Positions 15,929 through 24,913 are shown, counted from the first letter of the stretch. The stretch: DNA of 32,704 nt from an uncultured Duncaniella sp. (GCA_910588795.1 CAJURI010000025.1:1-32704), one strand, 5' to 3'. Program-made: numbers and translations. Notes: generated by a model from the letters alone, not told the origin.

Positions 15929-17446
15929 CTACTGGGCTGTGTAAACAGCGGTGTAAGGGATCTGAGCGAGGCTAAGAGTGATGAGATATTTGCCTTCGCC
16001 GGGTGAAGGAAGATCCCCGCCGTTGAACTGCAGGTCGGAAGCGCTTGTCCCGAGGCTTATAGCCCATGCATCATTGGCGCGGAATTTCAGTTCACCGTCC
16101 TTGAGGTCGGCAGTAAGCGTCCATGTGAGCTTGTCGTCAGAGGGCACGAGCTTTGTCTCGGCATCCCATCCGCCGGGGGTCGCACTGCCGATCAGTCCGA
16201 ATGACTCAATCGGCGTCATCGTGAATGTGTGGGCTTCCATATCGACCTCTATCCAATAAAGCGCAGGGGTGGATCCTTCGAGGATGTTTTTGTCGGAGGC
16301 ATTGCTGAATTTTCCTGATATGACACCTTTCTCATCGGTCGATACTTCGCCGTCAAGACCGTACCATACCACCGACCCGGTGAAATCGTCGGTGAACTTG
16401 CCTCCATACTGGCCTCCGAAATATGAGAAGCCACGATATATATCGGTTGTCCCCACCTTTACAAGCCACTGGGAGGTCTCGGGCTTCCATCCCTGAGAAT
16501 CATTGGGCGTGCCGAGGTGAACGGGCACATCCAGCGGGGTCACTTCCAAAGATCCTTGCTTAAGGCATTTACCGTCACCGCTGATATTGTAGGTAGCGCC
16601 GCCGAAGGTGTAGAAAGCCTGAACGCCCCAGTAGACGGTGTTCTTTTCGGAACCTGAACCGAACACCTGCTTGTAAGTCTCATAGAACTTGTCGCGGGAA
16701 ACGGAAATCACATTAGACTCGAACGCAGCGTCACCTTCCTTGGCATCGGACATGTCCTGATTCCTGGAAAGGATGTACTTATAGGAGAGTTTGTAGCCGT
16801 CAGGCATGTCGGATATCGATGACACATCGAGCAGCGGAAGAGTCTCGACATTGTCGTCGGTCATCTGCTGTATGTCTATCGCGCCCGAGGCAAGCTCGGC
16901 TGAAGGCTCGGCAACAATGACGGGGTTGCTGACGGGTGTCACCGTGACCTGTCCCTGGCCATAGAACTTGTCGGAAGAGCCGAGACGGTAGCGGCCTTTG
17001 TCAATAATGACGTAGCCGGGGATACGATAGTAGACCTGTACGGGATCCGAGACATTGCCGGCCACAGCCTTGAGCGCGCTGTTGAAATCGACAGCCGAAG
17101 CCTCGGCCACATTGTCGGATACGGGTGCGGATATCTCACGGAAGTCAACAAACGAAGGGTCGACAGAGATCTGAAGAGCAAAATCGAGCTGAGCGTTGTC
17201 GGGGAGGTTCTCCACGGAAGTGACATCAACGACAGCCACCGGATCACCGGCTGTCAGCGCGCTCTGAAGATTGATCGACGAGGAACTCAGGCCTTGGCTC
17301 AGAGCCACCTGCACATCGGCATCGGTGAATTCGGGCAACTGAGGCTCAACACTCGGCTGAGCTATGCCGGGACCGTCCTCGCATGAGGCCACAGCCAAAG
17401 CAGCCAACCCGAGAAGGAATATGTTAAGTTTCATACGAAATTTCAT
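15929..17446 (-). CDS. SusF/SusE-family outer-membrane glycan-binding lipoprotein
   Basis: This is a surface lipoprotein that binds polysaccharide beside a SusC/SusD transporter. The protein has 505 residues. The N-terminus is a lipoprotein signal (MKLNIFLLGLAALAVASC, with lipid-bearing Cys22), followed by CEDGPG, an acidic patch of the kind that directs Bacteroidota lipoproteins to the surface. Two SusE-type Ig domains follow: QVALSQGLSSSSINL (about 46-60) leads the first and SAELASGAIDIQQMTDD begins the second. The C-terminal 200 residues contain CBM-like domains (FGLIGSATPGGWDAET, KLTWTLTADLKDGELKFRAN), as in the starch-binding SusE/SusF proteins. It is the last gene of the operon, 7 bases after the previous stop. 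ATG at the fifth codon is an alternative start. Confidence 0.85.
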   Translation of the reverse strand: MKFRMKLNIFLLGLAALAVASCEDGPGIAQPSVEPQLPEFTDADVQVALSQGLSSSSINLQSALTAGDPVAVVDVTSVENLPDNAQLDFALQISVDPSFVDFREISAPVSDNVAEASAVDFNSALKAVAGNVSDPVQVYYRIPGYVIIDKGRYRLGSSDKFYGQGQVTVTPVSNPVIVAEPSAELASGAIDIQQMTDDNVETLPLLDVSSISDMPDGYKLSYKYILSRNQDMSDAKEGDAAFESNVISVSRDKFYETYKQVFGSGSEKNTVYWGVQAFYTFGGATYNISGDGKCLKQGSLEVTPLDVPVHLGTPNDSQGWKPETSQWLVKVGTTDIYRGFSYFGGQYGGKFTDDFTGSVVWYGLDGEVSTDEKGVISGKFSNASDKNILEGSTPALYWIEVDMEAHTFTMTPIESFGLIGSATPGGWDAETKLVPSDDKLTWTLTADLKDGELKFRANDAWAISLGTSASDLQFNGGDLPSPGEGKYLITLSLAQIPYTAVYTAQ

Positions 17447-17453
17447 TTATGGA

Positions 17454-18290
17454 TTACTCTTTTTTAGAGGGGATAAGTGTGAGATAATACTTGCCGGAAC
17501 GGTCCTCGAGCTTTAGAGTGCCCGTGAAGTCAGCGGGACATACGAGGTTGCCGGAACCGCCGTCGTTGGTGAGCAGGTAGGGCTGGTCGATCTTGAGATC
17601 GGCGGAACCCTTGCCGAGGTTGGGGAGTGCCCAATCGGCAGTCGACACCTTGAATTCAGTGCCCTTGGCAATTGTGACAGGACCTAACTGATATATGCCC
17701 ATCTCATCGGTGGTGAGGAATTCGCCGTCGGCCGGAGCACCCCAGTCGTTCATGCCGCCACGGATGAAGAGTCCGGAAGGCTTGCCTGGGATCGAAATGT
17801 TGTAGTATATCTGGACCTTCTTGTATTCCACAGGATTGGAGAAACATGTGGTGTTGTCAGGGCTCTGCGAAATGTAGGCACGGACACGGAACCACAGAGA
17901 CACCACATCGCCGGGAACATCGGCAGGCTCTACCACTCCGAGGAGCTTGCATGCGGCATTCGCCACCTGGTCGCAGGGGGGATTGATCTGTGCACGGTTG
18001 GTCTGGATAGCCCTGATGTTCTCAAACTTGGCAAAGTCCTCGGTGAGTGACACCTGCACCTGATAGGATACGGGGGCCTGATAGCCGTAGTCGGGCTGGT
18101 TGCATGTCATGTGGAGAGATCCGCCGTCCTCAAGAAGGACAACGTTGTCAGCCATGGTGGGGGTGTTGAGCCTGAAAGTGGTACCCTCGGGGACACCTGA
18201 CAGCACAGGATTGTCATCCCAAGTCTCGCTACAGCTGTTGAACGACAGCACAGCCACTACGCCCGCAAAAAATAATGATATCTTTTTCAT
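17454..18290 (-). CDS. SusE-family outer-membrane lipoprotein
   Basis: This is a second surface glycan-binding lipoprotein of the operon. The protein has 278 residues, shorter than classical SusE (about 390). The signal peptide ends LSFNSC with the lipid-bearing Cys at residue 20, followed by SETWDDNP, an acidic surface-export patch. An N-terminal SusE domain (about 35-165) includes TFRLNTPTMADNVVLLEDG and YQVQVSLTEDFAKFENIRA. One CBM-like domain follows (GLFIRGGMNDWGAPADGEF, about 178-196, then KGTEFKVSTADWALPNLGKG). The shorter length fits one carbohydrate-binding domain rather than two or three. It is 24 bases after the SusD stop and 7 bases before the next gene. Confidence 0.83.
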   Translation of the reverse strand: MKKISLFFAGVVAVLSFNSCSETWDDNPVLSGVPEGTTFRLNTPTMADNVVLLEDGGSLHMTCNQPDYGYQAPVSYQVQVSLTEDFAKFENIRAIQTNRAQINPPCDQVANAACKLLGVVEPADVPGDVVSLWFRVRAYISQSPDNTTCFSNPVEYKKVQIYYNISIPGKPSGLFIRGGMNDWGAPADGEFLTTDEMGIYQLGPVTIAKGTEFKVSTADWALPNLGKGSADLKIDQPYLLTNDGGSGNLVCPADFTGTLKLEDRSGKYYLTLIPSKKE

Positions 18291-18314
18291 TGTCGATTGA
18301 AGTCTTTTTAGGGA

Positions 18315-19979
18315 TTAATAGCCCGGGTTCTGCTTGAATTCAGGCTGTGCGGAAATGATCTGCACAGGTATTGGCATGAGGTTGTAACGCTCGTTGATGG
18401 CGTTACCTCCGGCGACATTGCCTTTCCATGACCAGAGGTAGCGGCCACCGGTGTACTTGTTGTGGCGCACGAGGTCGGAACGGCGTGTGAGCTCCCAATA
18501 CAGCTCGCGGGCACGCTCGTCAAGGATGTTGTCGGCTGTCAGGTCGCCCTCCACCCAAGCGCGCTGTCCGGCACGCTCGGAGACGTATGAGGCATAGCGC
18601 AGAGCCTTAGCCTGGTCACCGGCATGCCCCATGATGAAACATTCGGTGTACATCAGGTACACGTCGGCAAGACGAATGAGGGGATAATCGGTATCAGGCC
18701 AGTCCTGAGTGTTGGCAACGGCAGAAGGCTTTCCGTCAGGCCCAACGGGACCGTATATGCCACCGTTCTCGGAGCTCCATTCGCCATTGGTTCCGGCGAG
18801 AAGGTTGGTGAACTTGACAGTGGCATAGCCATTGTTGAATGTGGAGAAATCGGTGTTCTCCTTTGTGAAACCGTCATCCTCTTTAAGCCACAGAGACGAA
18901 CGCTTGTCGCTGTCGGAGAACTTGTCGAAGAACTCCTTGCGGCCGTGCATACATGCCCACTGGTTGATCATGCCGTAGTTGGCGGGTGACATGGAGTATC
19001 CGTCCTCCTTCATGTTCGCGCTTGTGATGGAGGAACATATTATGAAGTTGGAGGCACCGTAGGAACGGGTATAGTAGCTGTCGAAAGCCAAGCCCCAGAG
19101 GATTTCGTTCTCGGCTGCATTCGCACCGCCGGGCATGTAGACATTGTTGTCGCGGCAGAAGAGGTAGAGGTAATGGTTGGCAAGGCCAGAACCATTGAAT
19201 CCGCCTCCGCGGTGACGTGCGATGATCTCCTCGCAATGCTTCTGGCAGTCGGTCCATCCTTCCTGCTGTCCGGAGGTGTAGACACCGGCATTGAGGTACA
19301 GACGGGCGAGAAGAGCCTGTGCGCCGTCGAGGCCCACGTGACCGTAAGCGACGGGCATATCGGAACTCTTGAACTTAGCCACGATGTCCTCAAGCTCGCC
19401 TTTGAGCCAGTTGTAAAGGTCGAGACGCGACTTCTGGACGGGATTTTCGCCAATTGCGGCATCTTCGGTTATGAAGGAGCCCTGGCCGAAGATATCGATC
19501 ACCCAATAGTAGCTCATGGCGCGGAGGGCGCGTGCCTGAAGCACCATGTCCTGCACGGCGGGATCGGCATTGCTCTTGGCATTGGCGATGAAGTCGTTGC
19601 AGACGGCTATATGAGAGTAGAGGCGTGAATATGTGCCGTAGATGTTACCGTTGGAAGCGTCGAAGGAATTGGTGCAGATATCGTAGATGCCCTCGTCCTT
19701 CCATATCCACAGACATTCGTCGGTGGGGAACTCGTTCATCATGAAGATGGCACGGCAGTACTGTCCGCGACCTTCGTCGAGACCGGATATGTCGGATGAG
19801 CCGGGGCCATTCTGACCTGATACAGCCATACCGCTGTAACACTTGGCAAGAACGGCTGCATAGTCGGTGGCATTGCCATAGTTGGGGTCGTTGGGCTCAA
19901 GATCCAGGTCGCCCACGCAGGAGGACATAGCAAGACCGAGGGCAAGACCGCCAAGTGCAATATATTTATTCAATTTCAT
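18315..19979 (-). CDS. RagB/SusD family nutrient-uptake outer-membrane lipoprotein
   Basis: SusD-like proteins form the surface lid of a SusC transporter and capture oligosaccharide. The protein has 554 residues. The signal peptide ends GLAMSSC with Cys21 lipidated, followed by VGDLDLEPND, the usual SusD start. TPR-like helical blocks cover the N-terminal half (QARALRAMSYYWVIDIFGQG, about 135). The C-terminal half shows DYPLIRLADVYLMYTECFIM, ERARELYWELTRRSDLVRH and the family ending PEFKQNPGY. It lies 35 bases after the SusC stop. The glycan bound cannot be deduced. Confidence 0.93.
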   Translation of the reverse strand: MKLNKYIALGGLALGLAMSSCVGDLDLEPNDPNYGNATDYAAVLAKCYSGMAVSGQNGPGSSDISGLDEGRGQYCRAIFMMNEFPTDECLWIWKDEGIYDICTNSFDASNGNIYGTYSRLYSHIAVCNDFIANAKSNADPAVQDMVLQARALRAMSYYWVIDIFGQGSFITEDAAIGENPVQKSRLDLYNWLKGELEDIVAKFKSSDMPVAYGHVGLDGAQALLARLYLNAGVYTSGQQEGWTDCQKHCEEIIARHRGGGFNGSGLANHYLYLFCRDNNVYMPGGANAAENEILWGLAFDSYYTRSYGASNFIICSSITSANMKEDGYSMSPANYGMINQWACMHGRKEFFDKFSDSDKRSSLWLKEDDGFTKENTDFSTFNNGYATVKFTNLLAGTNGEWSSENGGIYGPVGPDGKPSAVANTQDWPDTDYPLIRLADVYLMYTECFIMGHAGDQAKALRYASYVSERAGQRAWVEGDLTADNILDERARELYWELTRRSDLVRHNKYTGGRYLWSWKGNVAGGNAINERYNLMPIPVQIISAQPEFKQNPGY

Positions 19980-20014
19980 TGTGTTAGTCTTGATTAAAAG
20001 TGTTCAACAATCAT

Positions 20015-23000
20015 TTAGAATGTAGCCACGACACCGAGAGTGTAGATCCTTGCCTTGGGATAGACACTGTTGTCGATGCCACCGAATACCTCGGGGTCTA
20101 TGCCCTTGTACTTGGTGATGATAAACGGGTTCTGAACGGCGGCAAACAGGCGCAGACGCAGCTTTTCGTTGAGAAGATTGTCCCAGGTGTATCCAAGGGT
20201 GATGTTCTCGCAGCGCAGGAAAGAACCGTTGCGCAGGAAATAGTCGCTCATGTACTGAGGCTGAGAGAAGTACACATCATTGTCGACCACATTGTTAATA
20301 CCGTAGGAGGAATAGAGTGTGGAAGTGTTGATGTTGTTGGACAGGACATTGTTGTACACGTAGTTGCCGAGAGAGGCACGCAGGTTGATGCCGAGGTCCC
20401 AGTTCTTGTAACGGAAATTGTTGCCGAGAGTCATTGTCACCTTCGGATCGGGAGACTTGTTGAGAATCTTGTCGGCATCGTCGATCTGGCCGTCGCCGTT
20501 CTGGTCGACGTAGGCACCCTCGATGGGATTGCCGGCCTGATCATATACCTGCTGATAGAGATAGAAGGTGTTGGCAGCGTGACCGACGGCGTGAGCCTGG
20601 ACGGTGTTGCCGTTACCGCCGGCGATACCGCCGGTGCGGATTGTGGATCCGTCATACAGTTCGGTGATCTTGTTGTGGTTCCAGCCGACATTGTAGCTGA
20701 CGGTCCATGTGAAGTCGTCGGTCACAACGGGACGGGCCTGGATGTTGAACTCAATACCGTAGTTCACGAGCGAACCGATGTTGCGGTTGAGCATGTTGGT
20801 TGTCGATGAGCCTGCGGGTATAGCCACGAAGCTGAGAAGGTCCTTGGTCTTACGGTAATAGTAGTCAAGAGAAGCGGTGATGCGGTTGTTCATGAATCCC
20901 CAGTCCATACCGGCGTTCCATGTGGTGGTAGATTCCCACTTAAGGTCAGGATTGTAGCCCTGGAGATAGAGAGGTGCTACGTATATGGGCTTGCCGTTGG
21001 CGTCAAGCTGTCCGGAGGGGTAGTATGAGCCGGGCTGAGCGATGCTGTACTGCGGGAGGTAGTTGACGGTTCCGCCGACTTCCTGCTGACCTGTGACACC
21101 CCAGCCGAGACGAAGCTTCCAGTCGTTGAGCCAACCGCGTGTCGACTCAAGGAAGTTCTCTTCGCTGATCTTCCAGGCGAGAGCCACGGAGGGGAATATA
21201 CCCCAGCGGTTGTCCTTTGAGAAACGGGAAGTAGCATCGCCGCGGACAGTGACTGTGAGAAGGTAGCGGTCCATGAATCCATAGTTGACACGTCCGAAGA
21301 AAGAGAGAAGCTGCAGATGGTTGCGCCAACGGTAGTTGCCGTTGCCACTGTTGGGATCCTCGACATAGTTGGTGCCGACAGCGGATATGGATTTCGGATC
21401 GACATCCATCACAAATGTGCCGTTATCGTAGGAGATGGTCTTGAAGCCGGGAGTGACGGGACGGCCTTTCTCGGATGAGGCACCCCAGTTGCGTCCGTGA
21501 GCGGAGAAACGCTGCCAGGAGTAGCCGGCTGTGACATCGAGCATAGACTTGATGGACTCGAAATCCTTCTTATAGTTAAGGTAGAAATCAAGAAGAGTAT
21601 TGCTGCGTGACTGATAGGTGTATTCCTCGTATCCGGCACCGTTCTTCCTGTGGTTGAGCCATGCCTGAGGAGAGTTCTGCATCACCTCGTTGTATTCGTC
21701 GGTCTTAGTGATATCGTAACCGAGGTTGAGGTTGGCGTGGAGTTCGGGGAGGAAATGGAATGAATAGTCGAGCTGGAGGTTGCCGTTGGAACGGAGAACC
21801 TTGGCGTGATTATTTACATCCATGAGCTGTGCGACGGGGTTGACAGCGGCATTGGGGTTGAGGGACACGCTGTTGTCCTTGTCGGAGATATTGTACCATG
21901 AGGTGTATCCGTTGAAAAGGTATTTCTGGCCGCTGTCACCGGCAAGACGCTGAATGTCATATACCGGTGCTGTGGGGTTGTAAGAGAGCGCACCGCCTAT
22001 CGCACCTGTATTGGCGAACCGGTTGTTGAAATAATACCCCTTGGCATTCGCGCTCACGCTCAGATGGTCATCGAAGAATTTGGGGTTGAGGTTGAATCCG
22101 AAAGTGAGACGGTCCATCTTGGAGGTCTTGAGGATACCGTTGCTGTTGGTGTAGGTCACCGAAACTCGGTAAGGGAGCACACCTGCGGAACCGCGCACGC
22201 TGAGGTTGTAGTCGGAGGAGACAGTTGTGCGGAGCACCTCGTCCTGCCAGTCGGTATTGGCGTTCCCGAGAGCACGCACCTCATTGGAGCCTGCGCCGTA
22301 GACACTTGTCATCATGGCCCGGAAGCTGTTGGCATCGAGCACATCCCATCTCTTCTGGGCCTTGTTGACATACATGTTGGCCGAGAAAGTCACCTCGGGC
22401 GCGCCCTTAATACCTTTCTTGGTGGTAATAATAATCACACCGTTGGATGCACGGCTACCATATATGGCAGTAGCGGATGCATCCTTGAGTATTGTCATTG
22501 TCTCGATGTTGTCAGGAGCGATCATGGAAAGAGAGTTGCCCATGCCCTGGACACCGTCGTTGGAGAGGGGCACACCGTCGACCACGATCAGAGGGTCGTT
22601 GGAAGCATTGAGCGAAGAGCCACCACGTATACGTATGGTACCGGAGCCTTCGGGACCGCCGGCAGTGGTGACAACCACGCCAGGCGTCTGACCGACGAGC
22701 ATATCCTGAACCGAAGTCGCGAGTCCGGCCTCGATCTCATCGGGCTTCACGACAGCGACAGAACCTGTGGCGTCGCTTTTCTTGACAGTACCGTAACCGA
22801 TTGCGACCACCTCGCCGAGCACCTCACTGTTGACATCCATAGTGACGTTGATGGAGGACTGCCCGTTGACGGGGATCTCCTGAGTGGCATAACCCACATA
22901 GGAGAAAACGAGGGTTGCATCGGGTGCGACTGACAGAGAATACTCTCCGTCAATGTTGGTGGCGGTTCCAAGGGTCTCCCCTTTCACCATCACACTTGCT

Positions 23001-23140
23001 CCGATAAGGGGTTCTCCCTCAGGGTCAATCACGGTGCCAGACACCGTAATCTTCTGCGCTAAAGCAGGGAAAGAGAAGCATAGCGTGAGGATCGCTGCAA
23101 GCCACACTTTCCGACTCATTTGAAAACAAATGTTCTTCAT
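20015..23140 (-). CDS. SusC/RagA family TonB-linked outer-membrane transporter
   Basis: This is the 22-strand beta-barrel that imports oligosaccharides using TonB energy. From the ATG at 23140 the protein has 1041 residues. It has a signal peptide (MSRKVWLAAILTLCFSFPALAQ within the first 29 residues), a carboxypeptidase-regulatory-like domain (KITVSGTVIDPEGEPLIGAS), the TonB box region EVVAIGYGTVKKSDATGSVA, and a plug with RIRGGSSLNASNDPLIVVDG and ILKDASATAIYGSRASNGVI. The C-terminus ends in an aromatic residue (YTLGVVATF), as expected for barrel insertion. The frame continues 52 codons upstream through the palindromes, but that part lacks coding character and would bury the signal peptide. 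Confidence 0.94.
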   Translation of the reverse strand: MKNICFQMSRKVWLAAILTLCFSFPALAQKITVSGTVIDPEGEPLIGASVMVKGETLGTATNIDGEYSLSVAPDATLVFSYVGYATQEIPVNGQSSINVTMDVNSEVLGEVVAIGYGTVKKSDATGSVAVVKPDEIEAGLATSVQDMLVGQTPGVVVTTAGGPEGSGTIRIRGGSSLNASNDPLIVVDGVPLSNDGVQGMGNSLSMIAPDNIETMTILKDASATAIYGSRASNGVIIITTKKGIKGAPEVTFSANMYVNKAQKRWDVLDANSFRAMMTSVYGAGSNEVRALGNANTDWQDEVLRTTVSSDYNLSVRGSAGVLPYRVSVTYTNSNGILKTSKMDRLTFGFNLNPKFFDDHLSVSANAKGYYFNNRFANTGAIGGALSYNPTAPVYDIQRLAGDSGQKYLFNGYTSWYNISDKDNSVSLNPNAAVNPVAQLMDVNNHAKVLRSNGNLQLDYSFHFLPELHANLNLGYDITKTDEYNEVMQNSPQAWLNHRKNGAGYEEYTYQSRSNTLLDFYLNYKKDFESIKSMLDVTAGYSWQRFSAHGRNWGASSEKGRPVTPGFKTISYDNGTFVMDVDPKSISAVGTNYVEDPNSGNGNYRWRNHLQLLSFFGRVNYGFMDRYLLTVTVRGDATSRFSKDNRWGIFPSVALAWKISEENFLESTRGWLNDWKLRLGWGVTGQQEVGGTVNYLPQYSIAQPGSYYPSGQLDANGKPIYVAPLYLQGYNPDLKWESTTTWNAGMDWGFMNNRITASLDYYYRKTKDLLSFVAIPAGSSTTNMLNRNIGSLVNYGIEFNIQARPVVTDDFTWTVSYNVGWNHNKITELYDGSTIRTGGIAGGNGNTVQAHAVGHAANTFYLYQQVYDQAGNPIEGAYVDQNGDGQIDDADKILNKSPDPKVTMTLGNNFRYKNWDLGINLRASLGNYVYNNVLSNNINTSTLYSSYGINNVVDNDVYFSQPQYMSDYFLRNGSFLRCENITLGYTWDNLLNEKLRLRLFAAVQNPFIITKYKGIDPEVFGGIDNSVYPKARIYTLGVVATF

Positions 23141-23263
23141 GCAAGAGTTTTTTAGAAAGTTGTAAATATGAATAATATAATCTCTATGCTGTAACTGAAG
23201 CTTCCCTGAGTCGCAAACCGTTGAGTACAAGTGTGGGGGAAAGCGAGAGCTTTTAAAGCTACC

Positions 23264-23293
23264 TGTGCATTCATGCAATTGCATGAATGCACA
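23264..23293. promoter_or_regulatory. Perfect 30-base palindrome upstream of the SusC-like gene
   Basis: The half site TGTGCATTCATGCAA is followed at once by its exact reverse complement, with no spacer. It lies 124-153 bases upstream of the susC-like start. It has no T-run and so is not a terminator. It could be an operator for a dimeric regulator or a hairpin in the leader RNA. Confidence 0.6.
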
Positions 23294-23307
23294 CACCTTA
23301 AGGTGTG
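23292..23307. promoter_or_regulatory. Perfect 16-base palindrome CACACCTTAAGGTGTG
   Basis: It adjoins and shares two bases with the 30-base palindrome. The two together span 44 bases of near-continuous symmetry. It has the size and symmetry of a dimeric repressor or activator site. Confidence 0.5.
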
Positions 23308-23544
23308 GTCACGGACGTAATGACAGAGCCTCACATACAGGCTGTGCGCGCATCACATCAATGCGTCAATGATGATGAAGAAATTAACGATGTCTGTTTT
23401 TCACTAACCCGCTATTGCATAAATAGATATAATAACGTAAGGAGCGGGCGGTTGCGGCGGAAAGTTTCTTTAAAATCTTCAGTATGTCTCTCTACTCATC
23501 CCTTAATTGACCCTCTGATAGGCTATAAGGAAAGTTTTACGAGG

Positions 23545-23576
23545 CAAATATAATGCTTAATTTGGATTTATTCAAA
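23545..23576 (-). promoter_or_regulatory. Promoter of the Sus-like operon
   Basis: On the - strand: TTTG (23573-23576), a 20-base spacer and TATATTTG (23545-23552), a full match to TTTG-N19-21-TAnnTTTG. Transcription would begin near 23538, giving a leader of about 400 bases before the start at 23140 that contains the palindromes. Confidence 0.6.
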
Positions 23577-23662
23577 CATTTTTTGAAAAAAATTCCAATT
23601 TTTTTGATGTTGAATGATAAAAGCATTATAAATAACCACAGAAATGCCTGTGAGGCAACCAG

Positions 23663-24466
23663 CTATTGGAAGCGATAAGTTATGGTGCCGGTCTGTATGG
23701 CCGGTGCATCATTGTCGACAGAGAATCTTGAAGCCCGCGCCGCATTGACACAGCTCTGCCTTGTGGATGCATTGGCAGCAGCCGCACCTGTCCCAGTCTG
23801 ATAGGAAGCCGCCGTCACCTGTCCCTGCCTGTTCACGCTCACGCGTACAGTTATGGTGCCGAGAGGACCACGCGGAGGTGTCTGCCATGAATCCATGGTA
23901 CGGCCTTTGAGGTTGAAGCCTGGTGTTCCGCTCAAAGCACCGGCATTGGAGTTTCCGTCAGGGCTACCGGCCTTTCCCTGTCCGGCAGCACCAGTCCCGG
24001 ATTTTCCAAACTGCACCTTGTCGGCGATCCTCTGTCGGGCCTCCTGTTCGCGTTTCACACGCTCGGCCGCCTCGCGCTCGGCTTTGGTGGGGCCTGTCGG
24101 CTTTGCAGGAGTCTCCTTTACGACCTTAGCAGGAGATGGACGCTCCGAAGATATGACGGGTGCCGGCGTCGGCGCGGGTGAGCCGGTGTTCTCCACAGCC
24201 TCAGCCAACGGGGCAGGCGGTGTAGGCTCGGCAACCTCTGCAGGCGCAGGCTCGTCGCTGCTTTCGGACTGTTCGGGGGAATCACCTGTCATCACAAACT
24301 CACCTCCAAAGAGCACCTCGGAAGAATCGACAGGTGGCCATCCGCGCTTGGCCTCTTCGGCCGGGGAGTAGCGCAGATAAAGCGACACAAGAATCACCAC
24401 CACCATTGCATGGAACAGGAGTGTGGCTATGAGGGCTATGAGATGGTTTCGACGGGATGAGTCCAT
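23663..24466 (-). CDS. tonB: Energy transducer TonB family protein
   Basis: TonB spans the periplasm and passes the proton-motive force from ExbB/ExbD to outer-membrane transporters such as SusC. The protein has 267 residues. A short cytoplasmic N-terminus is followed by one membrane helix (LIALIATLLFHAMVVVILVS, about 9-28) containing the His conserved in TonB proteins. The middle is long, low-complexity and Pro/Ala/Glu-rich (PAEVAEPTPPAPLAEA), then Lys/Arg/Glu-rich helical (EREAAERVKREQEARQRIAD). The C-terminal TonB domain is GTITVRVSVNRQGQVTAASY to ITYRFQ. It is last in the row pdxJ-exbB-exbD-tonB, 9 bases after exbD. Confidence 0.88.
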   Translation of the reverse strand: MDSSRRNHLIALIATLLFHAMVVVILVSLYLRYSPAEEAKRGWPPVDSSEVLFGGEFVMTGDSPEQSESSDEPAPAEVAEPTPPAPLAEAVENTGSPAPTPAPVISSERPSPAKVVKETPAKPTGPTKAEREAAERVKREQEARQRIADKVQFGKSGTGAAGQGKAGSPDGNSNAGALSGTPGFNLKGRTMDSWQTPPRGPLGTITVRVSVNRQGQVTAASYQTGTGAAAANASTRQSCVNAARASRFSVDNDAPAIQTGTITYRFQ

Positions 24467-24475
24467 TATACCGAA

Positions 24476-24913
24476 TTATTCAGGCCGTGCGGAAGCAGGG
24501 GCCGGCTTTGTGGCAAGCACCATTTTGAGATTGTTCTGTGCTCCGAGGTCAAGGACCTTGACAAGAGTGCCGTAGGTCACCTCCTCGTCGGCATAGACGG
24601 CTATAAAATCGTCAGAGTCGGGAGTGGAGTTGACACGTGCATCCTGAAGCGCGCCGGCGAGCGACTCAAGCTCTACAGCCGACGGTTCCTCGCCTGATAT
24701 GGAGACATAGAAACGGGAGTCCTTGTCAATGAAGACGCGAGTGGAGGGCTTCAGGGAGGTCTGATGGGAGCTCTCGGGGAGATTTACCTCCAGGGCGGTA
24801 GGGAAAACGAATGTCGAGGTCACCATGAAGAAGATGAGAAGGAGGAATATGACATCGGTCATCGACGCCATAGAAAAGACCTCCATCATCCGGTGCTGTC
24901 GTTTGAGTGCCAT
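24476..24913 (-). CDS. exbD: Biopolymer transporter ExbD/TolR
   Basis: ExbD forms the proton channel with ExbB. The protein has 145 residues from the ATG at 24913, the usual length. A frame open a further 22 codons overlaps exbB and is not used. The single membrane helix SMTDVIFLLLIFFMVTSTFV (about 16-36) contains the functionally important Asp. The periplasmic part has LEVNLPESS, an internal VFIDKDSRFYVSISG and AVYADEEVTYGTLVKVLDLG, all typical. It starts 16 bases after the exbB stop. Confidence 0.92.
   Translation of the reverse strand: MALKRQHRMMEVFSMASMTDVIFLLLIFFMVTSTFVFPTALEVNLPESSHQTSLKPSTRVFIDKDSRFYVSISGEEPSAVELESLAGALQDARVNSTPDSDDFIAVYADEEVTYGTLVKVLDLGAQNNLKMVLATKPAPASARPE

Larger units (their letters stand above)
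23141..23662. other. 522-base non-coding region between susC-like gene and tonB
   Basis: No convincing gene is present. The contents, from the tonB side, are: a short weak hairpin CACAG/CTGTG soon after the tonB stop, an AT-rich stretch with A- and T-runs (23577-23606), a promoter directed at the SusC-like gene (23545-23576), about 230 bases of undistinguished sequence, two adjoining perfect palindromes (23264-23307), a smaller AGCTTT/AAAGCT palindrome (23249-23261), and about 108 bases before the start codon. A weaker alternative promoter (TTTG, N20, TACAGCAT) lies at 23186-23217. Confidence 0.6.

Noticed and set aside
20000..20809. + strand ORF of 269 codons
   Set aside because: It is antisense to the C-terminal barrel of the SusC-like protein and has no known domain.
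22064..22933. + strand ORF of 289 codons
   Set aside because: It is antisense to the SusC plug domain and is His/Gly/Val-rich low-complexity sequence expected from the reverse of Asp/Asn/Thr-rich coding.
23305..23553. + strand ORF of 82 codons in the region between susC and tonB
   Set aside because: It overlaps the predicted susC promoter, begins within the 16-base palindrome region and its product has no recognisable fold or signal; it is likely chance.
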